Shown: positions 1-9,298 of the stretch, in pieces | Layout of the letters: each line of letters opens with the position of its first letter | How positions within the stretch are numbered: the first letter of the stretch is position 1 | DNA from: Thiodiazotropha sp040791665 | GTDB lineage: Bacteria > Pseudomonadota > Gammaproteobacteria > Chromatiales > Chromatiaceae | DNA length: 64,000 nucleotides | Direction of reading: 5' to 3' | Assembly: GCA_040791665.1 (NCBI GenBank) | Contig: JBFNNX010000009.1 | Span: forward strand, 801,418 to 865,417 | Program-made: the position numbers and the translations under genes | The notes under the pieces: generated by a model | What the model saw: only the letters and a program-made list of their open reading frames with translations | What the model was told of the DNA's origin: nothing | Database searches by the model: none

Positions 1-370
1 CATGCACGGCGCACACCTCGTTGCCCTGTCGATCGGTGATCAGGAGCGGCAGGCAATCGGCCGTGAGTACGGCACAGACAACACCGGGTTGGTCGGTATA
101 GACGGCATCGGCCCGACATCCGGGTTTGGCGCTGTCCGGTGAGACCACTGAACAGCCATGCTCCTGGCTGAGCCAAAATGGTGTATCGGGCAACCGGCAG
201 TCATGCTCCAGCAGCTCTCTGTTTTGAGCCACGCTGCTTGCATCATCGCCCACATGGTCAGCCAGATTGAGGCCGTCAAATGGCTCAGCACTGCATCCTC
301 CCTGGCGAGTGGTAACCAATGCCTTCACATTCGAAGGTGCGGGCCATGCTGGCTGCAATACACTAATCAT
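1..370 (-). CDS. pgeF: PgeF (YfiH) peptidoglycan editing factor / purine nucleoside phosphorylase-like, 3' end cut by window
   Basis: About 123 N-terminal codons are visible. The reading frame gives a laccase-domain (DUF152/YfiH) protein: SQEHGCSVV followed by TADCLPLL, which carries the conserved metal-ligand Cys, and the frame runs off the edge at AVHA, where the family has its His-Ala-Gly-Trp motif. Family members are copper/zinc-binding cytoplasmic proteins; PgeF in E. coli removes mis-incorporated serine from peptidoglycan precursors, and homologues show purine nucleoside phosphorylase activity. The ATG overlaps the rluD stop as ATGA, so the two genes are translationally coupled, the usual rluD-pgeF order. 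The ending is outside the window. Confidence 0.9.
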   Translation of the reverse strand, partial: MISVLQPAWPAPSNVKALVTTRQGGCSAEPFDGLNLADHVGDDASSVAQNRELLEHDCRLPDTPFWLSQEHGCSVVSPDSAKPGCRADAVYTDQPGVVCAVLTADCLPLLITDRQGNEVCAVH

Positions 371-1338
371 CGTTTCGCGTCTTCGCTTAGGAGATCGATC
401 AGTTGCTGCATATCGGCGGGTACAGGCGCCGCCCAGGCGATTTTATCCCCAGTCTCCGGGTGGATCAGTTCAAGCCGGGTGGCGTGCAGTGCCTGACGCC
501 TGAAATTCCTGATTGCAGCGGCAAGCTCATCACTGATACCTGCTGGCAGCTTCAGACGCCCTCCATAGAGGGGATCTCCCATAAGCGGATGGCGAATGTG
601 GCGCATATGGACACGAATCTGATGGGTACGGCCAGTCTCCAATCTGACCCGCAACAGGGTATGGGCTCGGTAGCGTTGTTCGATTCGATAGTGAGTGACC
701 GCATGCTTTCCCGTTTCGTGAACTGTCATACGCAGGCGGTTTACCGGGTGCCTGCCGATTGGTGCATCGACCGTGCCGCCTGCAACCATTTCCCCCTGCA
801 CAATTGCCAGATACTCTCTCTTTACGCTGCGCGCCTGTAACTGTTCCACCAGCGCATGCTGTGATTGCAGGGTTTTTGCAACTACCACCAGGCCGCTGGT
901 CTCTTTATCAAGGCGATGAACGATACCGGCTCTGGGAACCTGTTGCAGAGATCGGTGATGGTTCAACAAGCCATTCATCAGGGTACCGTCGGGATTGCCC
1001 GCGGCCGGGTGCATCACCAGTCCAGCCGGCTTATTGATTACCAACAGATGCTCGTCTTCATAGACAAGGTCGAGCTCGATCGCCTGCGCCTCTGCCTCCA
1101 CCTCATCCTGGGGTATCGGTCTAAGGTTGATCAGCTCTCCCCCACGGACCCGCTGTTTGGCCTTGCATTGACGCCCGTCCATCTCCACCAGGCCCAGCTT
1201 AATCCAATGTTGCAGACGGCTGCGGGAGAATTCGGGAAATTGATCGGACAGAACCTGATCGAGCCGGCTGCCAGCGTACTCTTCAGGGATCACCACTGAG
1301 CGTGGAGGAACTTTCTCAATGAATTTGGCGTCCGACAT
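367..1338 (-). CDS. rluD: 23S rRNA pseudouridine synthase RluD
   Basis: 323 aa. An S4 RNA-binding domain lies near the N-terminus (SRLDQVL onward), followed by a RluA-type pseudouridine synthase domain with the signature HRLDKETSGL, whose Asp is the catalytic nucleophile. RluD modifies three uridines of helix 69 of 23S rRNA (1911, 1915, 1917 in E. coli). I chose the ATG at 1338 (MSDAKF) because GGA lies 6 bases upstream and the length then matches E. coli RluD (326 aa); an in-frame ATG seven codons earlier (1359) has no visible ribosome-binding site. The gene is followed by pgeF with a 4-base overlap and is divergent from bamD, as in many gammaproteobacteria. Confidence 0.95.
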   Translation of the reverse strand: MSDAKFIEKVPPRSVVIPEEYAGSRLDQVLSDQFPEFSRSRLQHWIKLGLVEMDGRQCKAKQRVRGGELINLRPIPQDEVEAEAQAIELDLVYEDEHLLVINKPAGLVMHPAAGNPDGTLMNGLLNHHRSLQQVPRAGIVHRLDKETSGLVVVAKTLQSQHALVEQLQARSVKREYLAIVQGEMVAGGTVDAPIGRHPVNRLRMTVHETGKHAVTHYRIEQRYRAHTLLRVRLETGRTHQIRVHMRHIRHPLMGDPLYGGRLKLPAGISDELAAAIRNFRRQALHATRLELIHPETGDKIAWAAPVPADMQQLIDLLSEDAKR

Positions 1339-1495
1339 AGGTGATCCATATTGTCCCATTGAGGCGGCAGTTTTACAAAATCCACTGTTTCAACCACACT
1401 ACGCACTCCACTGAAGTCGACATGGACGGGTTATGCCCGACTACCGCTTTCCGTTATACTTCAGCGTCAATTTAGGGCCTAGGTACTGAATAGCC

Positions 1496-2293
1496 ATGCT
1501 CCGGAAGTTCTCGATCATCACCTTTGTCACACTGTTGCTGAGTGGCTGCTCCATGCCGGATCAGATCGACGTAACAAAAAACTGGAGTGCCAGCCAATTC
1601 TATTCAGAAGCCAAAAGCGCGCTGATGGATGGAGATTATGATGAAGCCATCAAGCACTATAACGGATTGCAGGCACGCTTTCCCTTCGGCCGATATGCCA
1701 CCCAGTCTCAGCTCGACATCATCTATGCCCACTACAAAAACGGTGAGCCGGAATCAGCGATCATGACGGCGGATAGATTTATCAAGTTGAATCCCCAGAG
1801 TCCGTATGTCGACTATGCCTACTATATGAAAGGTATTACCAACTATAACCGGAACCAGAGTATCTTCAGCCGGATACTGCCATCCGATCCATCCGAGAGA
1901 GACGCCGGCGCCGCACTCGACGCCTTCAATGATTTTGACAAACTGGTACGTAGCTATCCCAAAAGCAAGTATTCGGCAGACGCGCGTCAAAGGATGCTCT
2001 ATCTCAGAAACAACCTGGCGAAATACCAGATACACATTGCAGAATACTACATGCGACGGGGCGCGTATCTGGCTGCCGCCAACCGCGCGAACAGGGTGGT
2101 TACCCAGTTTCAACGCACTGACGCGATGCAAAGGGCGCTGGAGATCATGGTTGATGCCTATACACGACTGGGTATGAGCGAACTTGCAGAAGACGCGCGG
2201 AGGGTATTGATCCTCAATCTTGAAAATGACCGCTTGAACAACCCGGCTGGAATTGAAGCAGTAAAGGAGATGACCTCCGCAGAACCACTTTAG
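1496..2293 (+). CDS. bamD: Outer membrane assembly lipoprotein BamD
   Basis: 265 aa. The start MLRKFS leads into a short hydrophobic signal and the lipobox LLSGC, giving a lipid-anchored Cys18. The mature part is tetratricopeptide-like: repeated segments such as EAIKHYNGLQARFPFGRYATQ and related stretches predict paired helices. BamD is the essential lipoprotein partner of BamA in the beta-barrel assembly machine at the inner face of the outer membrane. Length and divergence from rluD match the family and its common context. It converges with glnB with only 23 bases between them and no clear terminator hairpin. Confidence 0.96.
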   Translation: MLRKFSIITFVTLLLSGCSMPDQIDVTKNWSASQFYSEAKSALMDGDYDEAIKHYNGLQARFPFGRYATQSQLDIIYAHYKNGEPESAIMTADRFIKLNPQSPYVDYAYYMKGITNYNRNQSIFSRILPSDPSERDAGAALDAFNDFDKLVRSYPKSKYSADARQRMLYLRNNLAKYQIHIAEYYMRRGAYLAAANRANRVVTQFQRTDAMQRALEIMVDAYTRLGMSELAEDARRVLILNLENDRLNNPAGIEAVKEMTSAEPL

Positions 2294-2316
2294 CCATGAC
2301 TGAGATCCTCGACGGA

Positions 2317-2655
2317 TCAGATTGCGGCCTCGTCCTCCTCCCCGGTGCGGATGCGAATGACCTGTTCCACTGGTGTCACGAAGATTTTCCCATCGCCGAT
2401 CTTACCGGTCCTCGCTGCATTGGTGATCGCTTCGATGCATGCCGCAACCTGATCGCTGGCCACTACCAGTTCCAACTTGACCTTAGGTAGAAAATCGACC
2501 ACATACTCTGCCCCACGATAGAGTTCGGTATGTCCCTTCTGACGTCCAAACCCCTTAACCTCGGTGGCGGTCATACCGGTAATCCCCACCTCAGACAAGG
2601 CCTCGCGAACATCCTCCAGTTTGAAAGGCTTGATGATTGCTTCGACTTTTTTCAT
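2317..2655 (-). CDS. glnB: Nitrogen regulatory protein P-II (GlnB)
   Basis: 112 aa, the canonical PII length. The T-loop GRQKGHTELYRGAEY carries Tyr51, the uridylylation target, and the B-loop TGKIGDGKIF and C-loop VIRIRTGEED nucleotide-contact residues are intact. PII trimers bind ATP/ADP and 2-oxoglutarate and report nitrogen status to NtrB and adenylyltransferase. The residues around the T-loop are closer to GlnB than GlnK as I recall them, and no amtB gene is adjacent, which also argues for GlnB. A GGGAG sequence lies about 10 bases upstream of the ATG. nadE lies upstream on the same strand. Confidence 0.95.
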   Translation of the reverse strand: MKKVEAIIKPFKLEDVREALSEVGITGMTATEVKGFGRQKGHTELYRGAEYVVDFLPKVKLELVVASDQVAACIEAITNAARTGKIGDGKIFVTPVEQVIRIRTGEEDEAAI

Positions 2656-2994
2656 TGTTACTCTGCTCCCAGCTGAGGAAATTCATTCTAATTCAGTGAT
2701 CGGCTCGCCGGGATTGTAACGCCCCCCGGAGCGGCACGTCCATGCCTGTAACCGTTTCTATGTCCCGTATTATGTACATATCCTGACGATTCGTTGCATT
2801 GCGGTGAGAGATTTGAGTCCGGCCCCGGGTCAGATGAGGATAATCTGCAGGCACGTATTACATCTGGGAAGCCGATTGATATGTAACAAGGTATTCATAT
2901 TCCGGGGGTAGACTTGGTCAGTCAGTGCAATTCCAACAGGATTTTTCGCAAGCTGTTGAAATCACAATCAATTGTATTACGCAGCATTCCTCGC
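2656..2994. other. Intergenic region nadE-glnB, no gene seen
   Basis: 339 bases between the nadE stop and the glnB start (both minus strand). I see no coding sequence that fits, no tRNA and no convincing sigma-54 (GG-N10-GC) promoter on the minus strand. A TAGAAT hexamer about 40 bases upstream of glnB could be a -10 box but lacks a well-placed -35. Confidence 0.5.
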
Positions 2995-4608
2995 TTAACG
3001 ATTTCGTTTCGACCAGGTAAGCGGATAGCGACGGTCGCGCCCATAGGCACGGCGGGTGATTTTTATCCCAGGCGGCGCCTGGCGCCGCTTGTACTCGTTA
3101 CGATCCACCATGCCGATTACACGCTGCGCTGTCTCCTCATCGAACCCTGCGGCAACGATTTCTGTAACCGATTGATCTAGCTCGACATAGCGCTCTAAAA
3201 TCCCATCGAGTACGGCATAATCCGGGAGCGAATCACTATCCTTCTGGTCAGGAGCCAACTCGGCTGACGGCGCCCTCTCCAACACCCGCTCGGGAATTAC
3301 CTGTGATATTGAGTTACGATAACGGCATAGACGATAGACCAGGGTTTTCGGTACATCCTTTATCGGGGCAAATCCGCCTGCCATGTCGCCGTAAAGTGTG
3401 GCATACCCTACCGACATTTCGCTCTTATTGCCCGTTGTGAGCAGGATGCGTCCCTTTTTATTGCTGATCGCCATGAGTATTATCCCACGGCAGCGCGCCT
3501 GGATATTCTCCTCCGTCACATCGATGTCTCTGCCGGCAAATTCATCCGCCAGCATCTCCAGAAAGGCATTGAAGGCGGGCTCGATCGATATGGTACGATG
3601 CTCCACCCCCAGCAACTCGGCTTCGGTAACGGCATCCTGGTTACTCATATCCGCGGTGTAGCGGGATGGCATCATCACCACCTCCACCTGATCCGGTCCG
3701 AGGGCATCTACCGCAATCGCCAGCGTCAGGGCGGAATCGACACCTCCCGATAGCCCTATAATGGCCCCGTTGAAGCCATTCTTGAGCACATAATCCCTCA
3801 CCCCCGTGACAAGCGCCTGATAGACCCGTTCCTCCTCCGACACGAGCGGTACAATCACGCCGGCCGACCGCTCCGCAACCTCCGCCATGGATAGATCGAC
3901 ACAAACGCTGGCCTCCGTGAAGAAATCGAGGCGTTGAATGAGTTGTCCTTCGGCATTCACCACAAATGACCCGCCATCGAATACCAGTTCATCCTGTCCG
4001 CCGACCAGGTTGACATAGATGATGGGAAAATTGTTCTCCCGGGCGCGGTTTTGCACCAATTCTTCACGTTCCGGCGCCTTACCGATATGAAAAGGTGAGG
4101 CATTGATATTGAGCAACAACTGGGCCCCTGCGGCCCGGCTCATGGCGGCGGGCTCCACTTCCCAAATATCTTCACATACAGTGAGCCCGATACGCACACC
4201 CTGCAATTCAAAGGTTACCGCCTCCCTGCCCGGTGAAAAATATCGCATTTCGTCGAATACACTGTAGTTGGGCAGCTTGTGCTTCTCATATTCAGCCAGC
4301 ATCTCGCCGTCACGCCAAACCCCCGCCACATTGTAGAGCCCCCCATCCCTGCGCCGCGGATAGCCCATGATCAGGTGGATACCCTGCACCCGCGAGACAA
4401 TATGCGCAACCGCCGACTCCACCCGCTGGATAAAGTGGTCCCGCAACAACAGATCTTCCGGCGGATAACCGGTTACCGCCAACTCGGGAAATACAATGGC
4501 ATCCGCTTTACCGCCATGAGCCATCGCCGCCTCGATTATGCGTTGCGCATTGCCTTCTATATCGCCGACCAGGAAATTGAGCTGGGCGAGTACTATCTTT
4601 AACTTCAA
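2995..4608 (-). CDS. nadE: Glutamine-dependent NAD+ synthetase
   Basis: 537 aa, two domains. The N-terminal nitrilase-type glutamine amidotransferase carries the Glu-Lys-Cys triad: Glu42 (VFPELAVTGYPP), Lys111 (KHKLPNY) and Cys145 (LTVCEDIWE). The C-terminal synthetase domain has the ATP-pyrophosphatase P-loop SGGVDS at residues 287-292 and ends with NEYKRRQAPPG, a family signature. The enzyme converts nicotinic acid adenine dinucleotide to NAD+ using glutamine-derived ammonia channelled between domains. Full length. The glnB gene follows downstream on the same strand, a neighbourhood seen in other gammaproteobacteria. Confidence 0.97.
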   Translation of the reverse strand: MKLKIVLAQLNFLVGDIEGNAQRIIEAAMAHGGKADAIVFPELAVTGYPPEDLLLRDHFIQRVESAVAHIVSRVQGIHLIMGYPRRRDGGLYNVAGVWRDGEMLAEYEKHKLPNYSVFDEMRYFSPGREAVTFELQGVRIGLTVCEDIWEVEPAAMSRAAGAQLLLNINASPFHIGKAPEREELVQNRARENNFPIIYVNLVGGQDELVFDGGSFVVNAEGQLIQRLDFFTEASVCVDLSMAEVAERSAGVIVPLVSEEERVYQALVTGVRDYVLKNGFNGAIIGLSGGVDSALTLAIAVDALGPDQVEVVMMPSRYTADMSNQDAVTEAELLGVEHRTISIEPAFNAFLEMLADEFAGRDIDVTEENIQARCRGIILMAISNKKGRILLTTGNKSEMSVGYATLYGDMAGGFAPIKDVPKTLVYRLCRYRNSISQVIPERVLERAPSAELAPDQKDSDSLPDYAVLDGILERYVELDQSVTEIVAAGFDEETAQRVIGMVDRNEYKRRQAPPGIKITRRAYGRDRRYPLTWSKRNR

Positions 4609-4833
4609 GGGCCAACTCCTAAGCTATCAACTGAAACCATGAGTTCATTCGAGCACATCACCATTGAAAGCCCAATCAACAACAATCTGAGTCAAGCGTC
4701 AGCCATCAATCCGCATGTGAGCAAATCGAAACAGACGCTGTTTTCCAGAAGCATTGCAGACTATTGCCGCAGATGTTGCAAGACCCATTCATCATGATTG
4801 ACTCCTATCCACACATAATAAAGAATCAACCGG

Positions 4834-5070
4834 ATGGGACTCAGGTATATTTTTATTGCATTAGCGCTATGGGGCGTTTTCCTCATCGGCCGCCATTTCT
4901 GGCGACAAAACCAGCTAAAGGGCAACAAGTCGCAACAGGTCAAATCGGTAGACAGTGTCCAGTGCGCCTATTGCGGTCTGCATCTACCCAAAAACGAAGC
5001 GGTCTGTAGCGCCGATGTCTATTATTGCAGCAAAGCCCATCAGAAGGCGGCTGAGAAGCAGAACTCCTGA
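4834..5070 (+). CDS. PP0621-family membrane-anchored Cys-rich small protein
   Basis: 78 aa. An N-terminal transmembrane helix (YIFIALALWGVFLIG) is followed by a short basic linker and a C-terminal zinc-ribbon-like motif CAYCGLHLPKNEAV with a further YYCSKAHQ, giving three Cys and one His that could bind a metal. This is the PP0621 family, commonly found beside pilS; its function is unknown. It ends 5 bases before the pilS start and is probably co-transcribed with it. Whether it takes part in pilus control is inference from position only. Confidence 0.85.
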   Translation: MGLRYIFIALALWGVFLIGRHFWRQNQLKGNKSQQVKSVDSVQCAYCGLHLPKNEAVCSADVYYCSKAHQKAAEKQNS

Positions 5071-5075
5071 ACATC

Positions 5076-6722
5076 ATGCTGAACTGGCTTGACTCACTCG
5101 ACGACAACCTGAAAAACAGCAATCAAACCAGCGATGCTGCTACCAACGCTCATTGGCGCTCCCTGAGTCTCTATCTACTGTATCGCATCACTCTCTCCCT
5201 TACCCTGATGTTCTTTTTTTACTCAGGCAGCGGACCAATCTTTTTGGGATCAGCGGTTCCCGGGCTGTTTGCGATTACCGGCACACTCTATGCCGCATTG
5301 ACTTTTCTTTCAGTGCTGTTTTTTCTCTGGCGTTCCCCAAATCCCGAGCAGCAAACCTACCTGGCCCTGTTCGTGGATATTTGCGCCATTCTCCTGCTGA
5401 CCCATGCCAGTGGCGGTGTCCAGACCGGCATGGGCATGCTGATCGCCGTATCGATCATCGCCGGCGCACTGATAATCGACGGCCGCGCCGCACTGCTGTT
5501 TGCCGCCCTGGCGGCCCTGGCGGTGATTACGGATCAGGTATATATCTCCCTGAGCAAGACCATCATATCGCCCCGCTTCGTTCAGGCCGGGTTCCTGGGC
5601 GCCGTATTTTTCGCTACTGCCCTGCTTACCCTGGTGCTGAGTGGTCGCGTGCGGGCTAGCGAAAAACTGGCTCAGGATAGGGCCAATGAGTTGAACCACC
5701 TGGCCAAAATCAACGCCTATGTCATCCAGCACATGCGCACCGGGGTACTGGTGATCGATGCCTCCGGTACGATCGTCATGATGAATAATCCCGCCTGGCA
5801 CCTGCTAGGCATGCCGACCACCACCAGCGGGAGTCAGCTGGTCAAGGCTTCGCCGGAACTCGCGCACATGTTGAGAAAATACCATGCCGGGTCGAAGCGG
5901 CAGATCTACAACTTCCGCTCTCAACGCCAGGGACCTGAATTGAGGGCTCATTTCAGACCTTTGGGGGGGGAGGAAAAAGGAGATATTCTGATTTTCCTTG
6001 AGGATACTTCCCAAATTACACGTGAGGCACAACAGATGAAGCTTGCCTCGCTGGGCAGACTGACCGCCAGCATCGCCCATGAGATCCGTAATCCCTTGGG
6101 AGCGATCAGTCACGCAAGTCAGCTCTTCGACGAATCCCCCAACATGAACCCGGCAGATCAACGGCTGACGGAGATCATCAAGACCAATACCGCAAGAGTG
6201 AACCAGGTCATCGAGAATGTGCTGCAACTCTCCCGTCGCGACCCGGGCAGCCCAAAGAAGATCCGGCTAAAATCCTGGTTGAAAAAGGTCAGTGACGATC
6301 TGGTAAAACATCAAGGTTTCAAGGGATCCCAAGTCTTGCTTCAGATCGAGCCCGAAAATACAGAGATAATCGCCGATCCAGAGCAACTCAGGCAGATCGT
6401 GACCAATCTCTGCAACAATGCAAGGGAACATGGTCCGAAAGACACTCTGAGGGTACAGATCATCGGCGGGATCCTGCAGGAGTTTGACCATCCCGTGATC
6501 GATGTCATAGACAACGGTCCCGGGATCGCACCGAAGGTGGCCAAACAGATATTCGAACCTTTTTTCACCACCCGCAATACGGGGACCGGCCTTGGGCTAT
6601 ATATAGCCAAAGAGCTAAGTGAAACAAACCGTATCCGCCTGGAGTATATTCCGGGACCGACAGGCGGGAGCTGCTTTCGCCTCCATTTTGACCATTGGCA
6701 ATCCGGGAGCCGACCCGAATGA
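5076..6722 (+). CDS. pilS: Type IV pilus sensor histidine kinase PilS
   Basis: 548 aa. About six hydrophobic segments occupy residues 30-190 (no large periplasmic domain), followed by a PAS-like region around 205-310, the HisKA motif ASIAHEIRNPLGA with phospho-acceptor His335, and a HATPase domain with N box, DNGPGIAP and GTGLGLYIAKEL. PilS phosphorylates PilR; in Pseudomonas it directly senses pilin in the membrane. The stop overlaps the pilR start as ATGA. Upstream is the PP0621-family gene. Full length for the family. Confidence 0.95.
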   Translation: MLNWLDSLDDNLKNSNQTSDAATNAHWRSLSLYLLYRITLSLTLMFFFYSGSGPIFLGSAVPGLFAITGTLYAALTFLSVLFFLWRSPNPEQQTYLALFVDICAILLLTHASGGVQTGMGMLIAVSIIAGALIIDGRAALLFAALAALAVITDQVYISLSKTIISPRFVQAGFLGAVFFATALLTLVLSGRVRASEKLAQDRANELNHLAKINAYVIQHMRTGVLVIDASGTIVMMNNPAWHLLGMPTTTSGSQLVKASPELAHMLRKYHAGSKRQIYNFRSQRQGPELRAHFRPLGGEEKGDILIFLEDTSQITREAQQMKLASLGRLTASIAHEIRNPLGAISHASQLFDESPNMNPADQRLTEIIKTNTARVNQVIENVLQLSRRDPGSPKKIRLKSWLKKVSDDLVKHQGFKGSQVLLQIEPENTEIIADPEQLRQIVTNLCNNAREHGPKDTLRVQIIGGILQEFDHPVIDVIDNGPGIAPKVAKQIFEPFFTTRNTGTGLGLYIAKELSETNRIRLEYIPGPTGGSCFRLHFDHWQSGSRPE

Positions 6723-8074
6723 CCCAGCCGATAGCACTGATCGTTGACGATGAACCGGATATTTGTGAATTGCTGGAAATCACGTTGATCCGCATGGGCA
6801 TAGATGCCCACTCGGTTTTCGACCTGGCCGGGGCACGAAAAATACTCACCGAGCAAACCTTTGACCTCTGCCTCTCCGACATGCGACTGCCCGACGGCAA
6901 CGGCATCGAATTGGTTCGGCATATCAACGAAACCTATCCGCAACTGCCCGTGGCCATGATCACCGCTCACGGTAACATGGAATCAGCCATCGAGGCCCTT
7001 AAGGCAGGGGCATTCGATTTCGTCTCCAAGCCCGTCGACCTTGAAATGCTGCGCAAGCTGGTACAGCAGGCAATAAAACTGGGCAAACAGCAATCCCGAT
7101 CCACAGAATCCGATAAACCACCAAGAGGTGAACAATCCCCTATGCTGGGAAACTCGCCGCCCATGAAGCGGGTGCGGGAACTCATTAGTAAGCTGGCCCG
7201 CAGTCAGGCACCCGTCTACATCAGCGGTGAATCGGGTACCGGAAAAGAGTTGGCCGCCCGGCAGATTCATCAGCTGGGTTCACGCGCCGATCTTCCTTTC
7301 GTTGCGGTCAACTGTGGCGCCATCCCTCAGGAACTGATGGAGAGCGAGCTTTTCGGCCATAAGAAGGGCAGTTTCACCGGCGCCACCGGCGATCATCAGG
7401 GGCTGTTTCTCAGCGCAGACGGGGGTACCCTGTTCCTGGATGAGATCGCCGACCTGCCCCTGCACATGCAGGTCAAGCTGCTGCGGGCGATCCAGGAGAA
7501 GCAGGTCCGGCCGGTGGGCGGTCAACAGGAGATCCCGGTGGATGTGCGCATCATCAGCGCCACTCACAAGGATCTTACCGAACTGGTGGAAAGCGGTGAA
7601 TTCAGGCAGGATCTCTTCTATCGCATCAATGTAATCGAGCTTCCGCTACCGCCTTTACGTGAGAGAAGTGAGGACATCCCCCTGTTGGCCCAGCACTTCC
7701 TCACCCGCATGGCCCGCGAAGCCGGTACAAAAAAGTCGAAGTTGTCCCAATCCGCCCTGAAAAAACTGAAAGGGTACGGCTTTCCGGGGAATATCCGCGA
7801 GCTGGAAAACATCCTCGAACGCTCCGTCACCCTGCTGGAGGGATCGGAGCTGCTTGAAGATGATCTCCATCTTCCCGAGAATCACCAGACAAAAAGTATT
7901 AACGCGGCCGAATCATCCGAGCGACCATTGGGCGATAAAATGGTACAGGTAGAGCGGGAGGCGATTATCGAAGCCTTGGAAGAGACCCGCTGGAACAGGA
8001 CAGCTGCTGCTAAAAAACTTGGTATGTCACTCAGGTCATTGCGCTATCGACTGGAAAAATTCGGGATTGAATAG
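6719..8074 (+). CDS. pilR: Sigma-54-dependent response regulator PilR
   Basis: 451 aa from the ATG that overlaps the pilS stop; a start 24 bases upstream inside pilS is open but less likely. Receiver domain with Asp54 (LCLSDMRLPDG); central AAA+ domain with Walker A GESGTGKE, the sigma-54 contact loop as GSFTGA (the usual form is GAFTGA) and Walker B GGTLFLDEIADLPL; C-terminal Fis-type helix-turn-helix NRTAAAKKLGMSLRSLRYRL. PilR activates pilA transcription with RNA polymerase-sigma-54. A matching -24/-12 promoter lies upstream of pilA at 8608-8621, which supports that role here. Confidence 0.96.
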   Translation: MTQPIALIVDDEPDICELLEITLIRMGIDAHSVFDLAGARKILTEQTFDLCLSDMRLPDGNGIELVRHINETYPQLPVAMITAHGNMESAIEALKAGAFDFVSKPVDLEMLRKLVQQAIKLGKQQSRSTESDKPPRGEQSPMLGNSPPMKRVRELISKLARSQAPVYISGESGTGKELAARQIHQLGSRADLPFVAVNCGAIPQELMESELFGHKKGSFTGATGDHQGLFLSADGGTLFLDEIADLPLHMQVKLLRAIQEKQVRPVGGQQEIPVDVRIISATHKDLTELVESGEFRQDLFYRINVIELPLPPLRERSEDIPLLAQHFLTRMAREAGTKKSKLSQSALKKLKGYGFPGNIRELENILERSVTLLEGSELLEDDLHLPENHQTKSINAAESSERPLGDKMVQVEREAIIEALEETRWNRTAAAKKLGMSLRSLRYRLEKFGIE

Positions 8075-8283
8075 GATTGTCAACGATATGATCGGTAACT
8101 GATCGATAGGATAAAGAGCTGATATATAAGGAGTCAGTTTTAAATCGCCATCCAATTGACTGTGTAACAAAGATTTACATTTAGCTCATGATTTAGCATC
8201 ACAGTTAGATATTGCTTAAACTGGCATTTTCGTGAAACACATCACAAAAAAAGCAGAAGAAAACAAAGCCTAAAGTGACGAAC

Positions 8284-8302
8284 ATTGTCACATTTTGACA
8301 AT
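8284..8302. promoter_or_regulatory. Inverted repeat upstream of pilA, candidate PilR or other activator site
   Basis: ATTGTCA, spacer CATTT, TGACAAT: a perfect 7-bp inverted repeat. It contains TGTC/GACA, the core of known Pseudomonas PilR sites. It lies about 300 bases upstream of the -24/-12 element, farther than known PilR sites, so assignment to PilR is inference; looping with IHF would be needed. Confidence 0.35.
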
Positions 8303-8606
8303 AACTACCGGATCTCCCTCTACCTAGAGTTTTATGCCATTCCCGATAACCATAATAAGTCACAGTCATGTACCACATAACACGACAGATTATAAATGGT
8401 AAAGTACGCGAAATATAGCAACCAGGCAGATAACAGTCCTGATCTCCTATAGATCATAATAACATTTTGTTTTATAAGTTATTTCATTAACCATAATCAT
8501 GATTGCATCGAGCGTTTTCTCTTCACGGACCCAATATTGATGAGGTTCACATCCGATACTTCCCAAGTCACGATCAGGCTAAGTATCACCCCCATAATCA
8601 CAAAGT

Positions 8607-8622
8607 TGGCATTATGCTTGCT
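8607..8622 (+). promoter_or_regulatory. Sigma-54 (-24/-12) promoter of pilA
   Basis: TTGGCATTATGCTTGCT matches the sigma-54 consensus TGGCAC-N5-TTGCW with one mismatch (T for C at the sixth base). The GG (8608-8609) and GC (8620-8621) dinucleotides are separated by exactly 10 bases. A start of transcription near 8633 would give a leader of about 113 bases before pilA. Confidence 0.8.
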
Positions 8623-8745
8623 CCATGTAAGACAAGCCGGATCCGTTTTTCCTAAAGATGCCGGAAATACGGCCGAAAGACCCAGGTACAACCTGCAATA
8701 AATTTTTTAGCTGACCCAATCAGCAAACAATCAGGAGTATTAAAA

Positions 8746-9204
8746 ATGCGTAAACAGTCTGGTTTCACCCTTATCGAACTCATGATCGTGGTCGCCATCA
8801 TCGGCATTCTGGCCGCTATCGTCATTCCTCAGTATCGTGATTATTCCTCCCGTACCAAGTGGGCAAATAACGTAGCCGCCGTCCGTCCATTACAGGTCGC
8901 AATCGCTGAATGCGTCAACGATCGAAGAGACATCACTTGGTGTAGCGATTTCGGTAATCTAACCGCTTCCGACGGATATCTCGCAACCAATTTCACTCTC
9001 GCAGGTATGCAGACCGACTATATGAGCGGCAATCCATCTATTACTGCAGGTACCGGAGCCATTGTAATTGCTGGCACCGCCGAGGTTGGAACCTGCACCA
9101 TCACGATGACACCTAACGTCAATGTTGAAGCTGTTCTTTGGGATATAACGAGTAATGCAAGTACTACCTGCTATAAAGCTAGCACCGGATTCCCATCAAG
9201 CTAA
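8746..9204 (+). CDS. pilA: Type IV major pilin PilA
   Basis: 152 aa. The short type IV leader MRKQSG is followed by FTLIELMIVVAIIGILAAIV, so PilD would cut between Gly6 and Phe7 and the mature chain has the conserved Glu5. The rest is a variable soluble head with four cysteines: ECVND, WCSDF, then GTCTITM and TTCYK, the last pair spaced as a C-terminal D-region disulfide loop. The strong ribosome-binding site AGGAG and dedicated sigma-54 promoter fit a highly expressed structural subunit. A terminator follows at 9266-9298, so it is a monocistronic unit separate from pilBCD. Confidence 0.94.
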   Translation: MRKQSGFTLIELMIVVAIIGILAAIVIPQYRDYSSRTKWANNVAAVRPLQVAIAECVNDRRDITWCSDFGNLTASDGYLATNFTLAGMQTDYMSGNPSITAGTGAIVIAGTAEVGTCTITMTPNVNVEAVLWDITSNASTTCYKASTGFPSS

Positions 9205-9265
9205 CGGCAGGTTGATAGGTTAAAGATCAGATAGAGAAAATTAACTGGGAATCTGATCTCGACAT

Positions 9266-9298
9266 GAGGAGCCACCAATAGGTGGCTCCTCTTTTATT
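9266..9298 (+). terminator. Rho-independent terminator of pilA
   Basis: Perfect 11-bp stem GAGGAGCCACC (9266-9276) with loop AATA and GGTGGCTCCTC (9281-9291), followed by a T-rich tail TTTTATTT. Confidence 0.92.

Larger units (their letters stand above)
8075..8745. other. Long AT-rich pilR-pilA intergenic region with regulatory sites
   Basis: 671 bases without a convincing gene. It holds a sigma-54 promoter near 8607-8622, an upstream inverted repeat at 8284-8302, and a good ribosome-binding site (CAGGAGTATTAAAA) just before pilA. The AT-rich stretch 8160-8480 is unusually long for a pilA upstream region. An open frame at 8497-8691 on the minus strand overlaps the promoter and looks like chance. 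Confidence 0.7.

Noticed and set aside
8497..8691. 64-codon frame on the minus strand upstream of pilA
   Set aside because: It overlaps the sigma-54 promoter, has no family pattern and no convincing ribosome-binding site.
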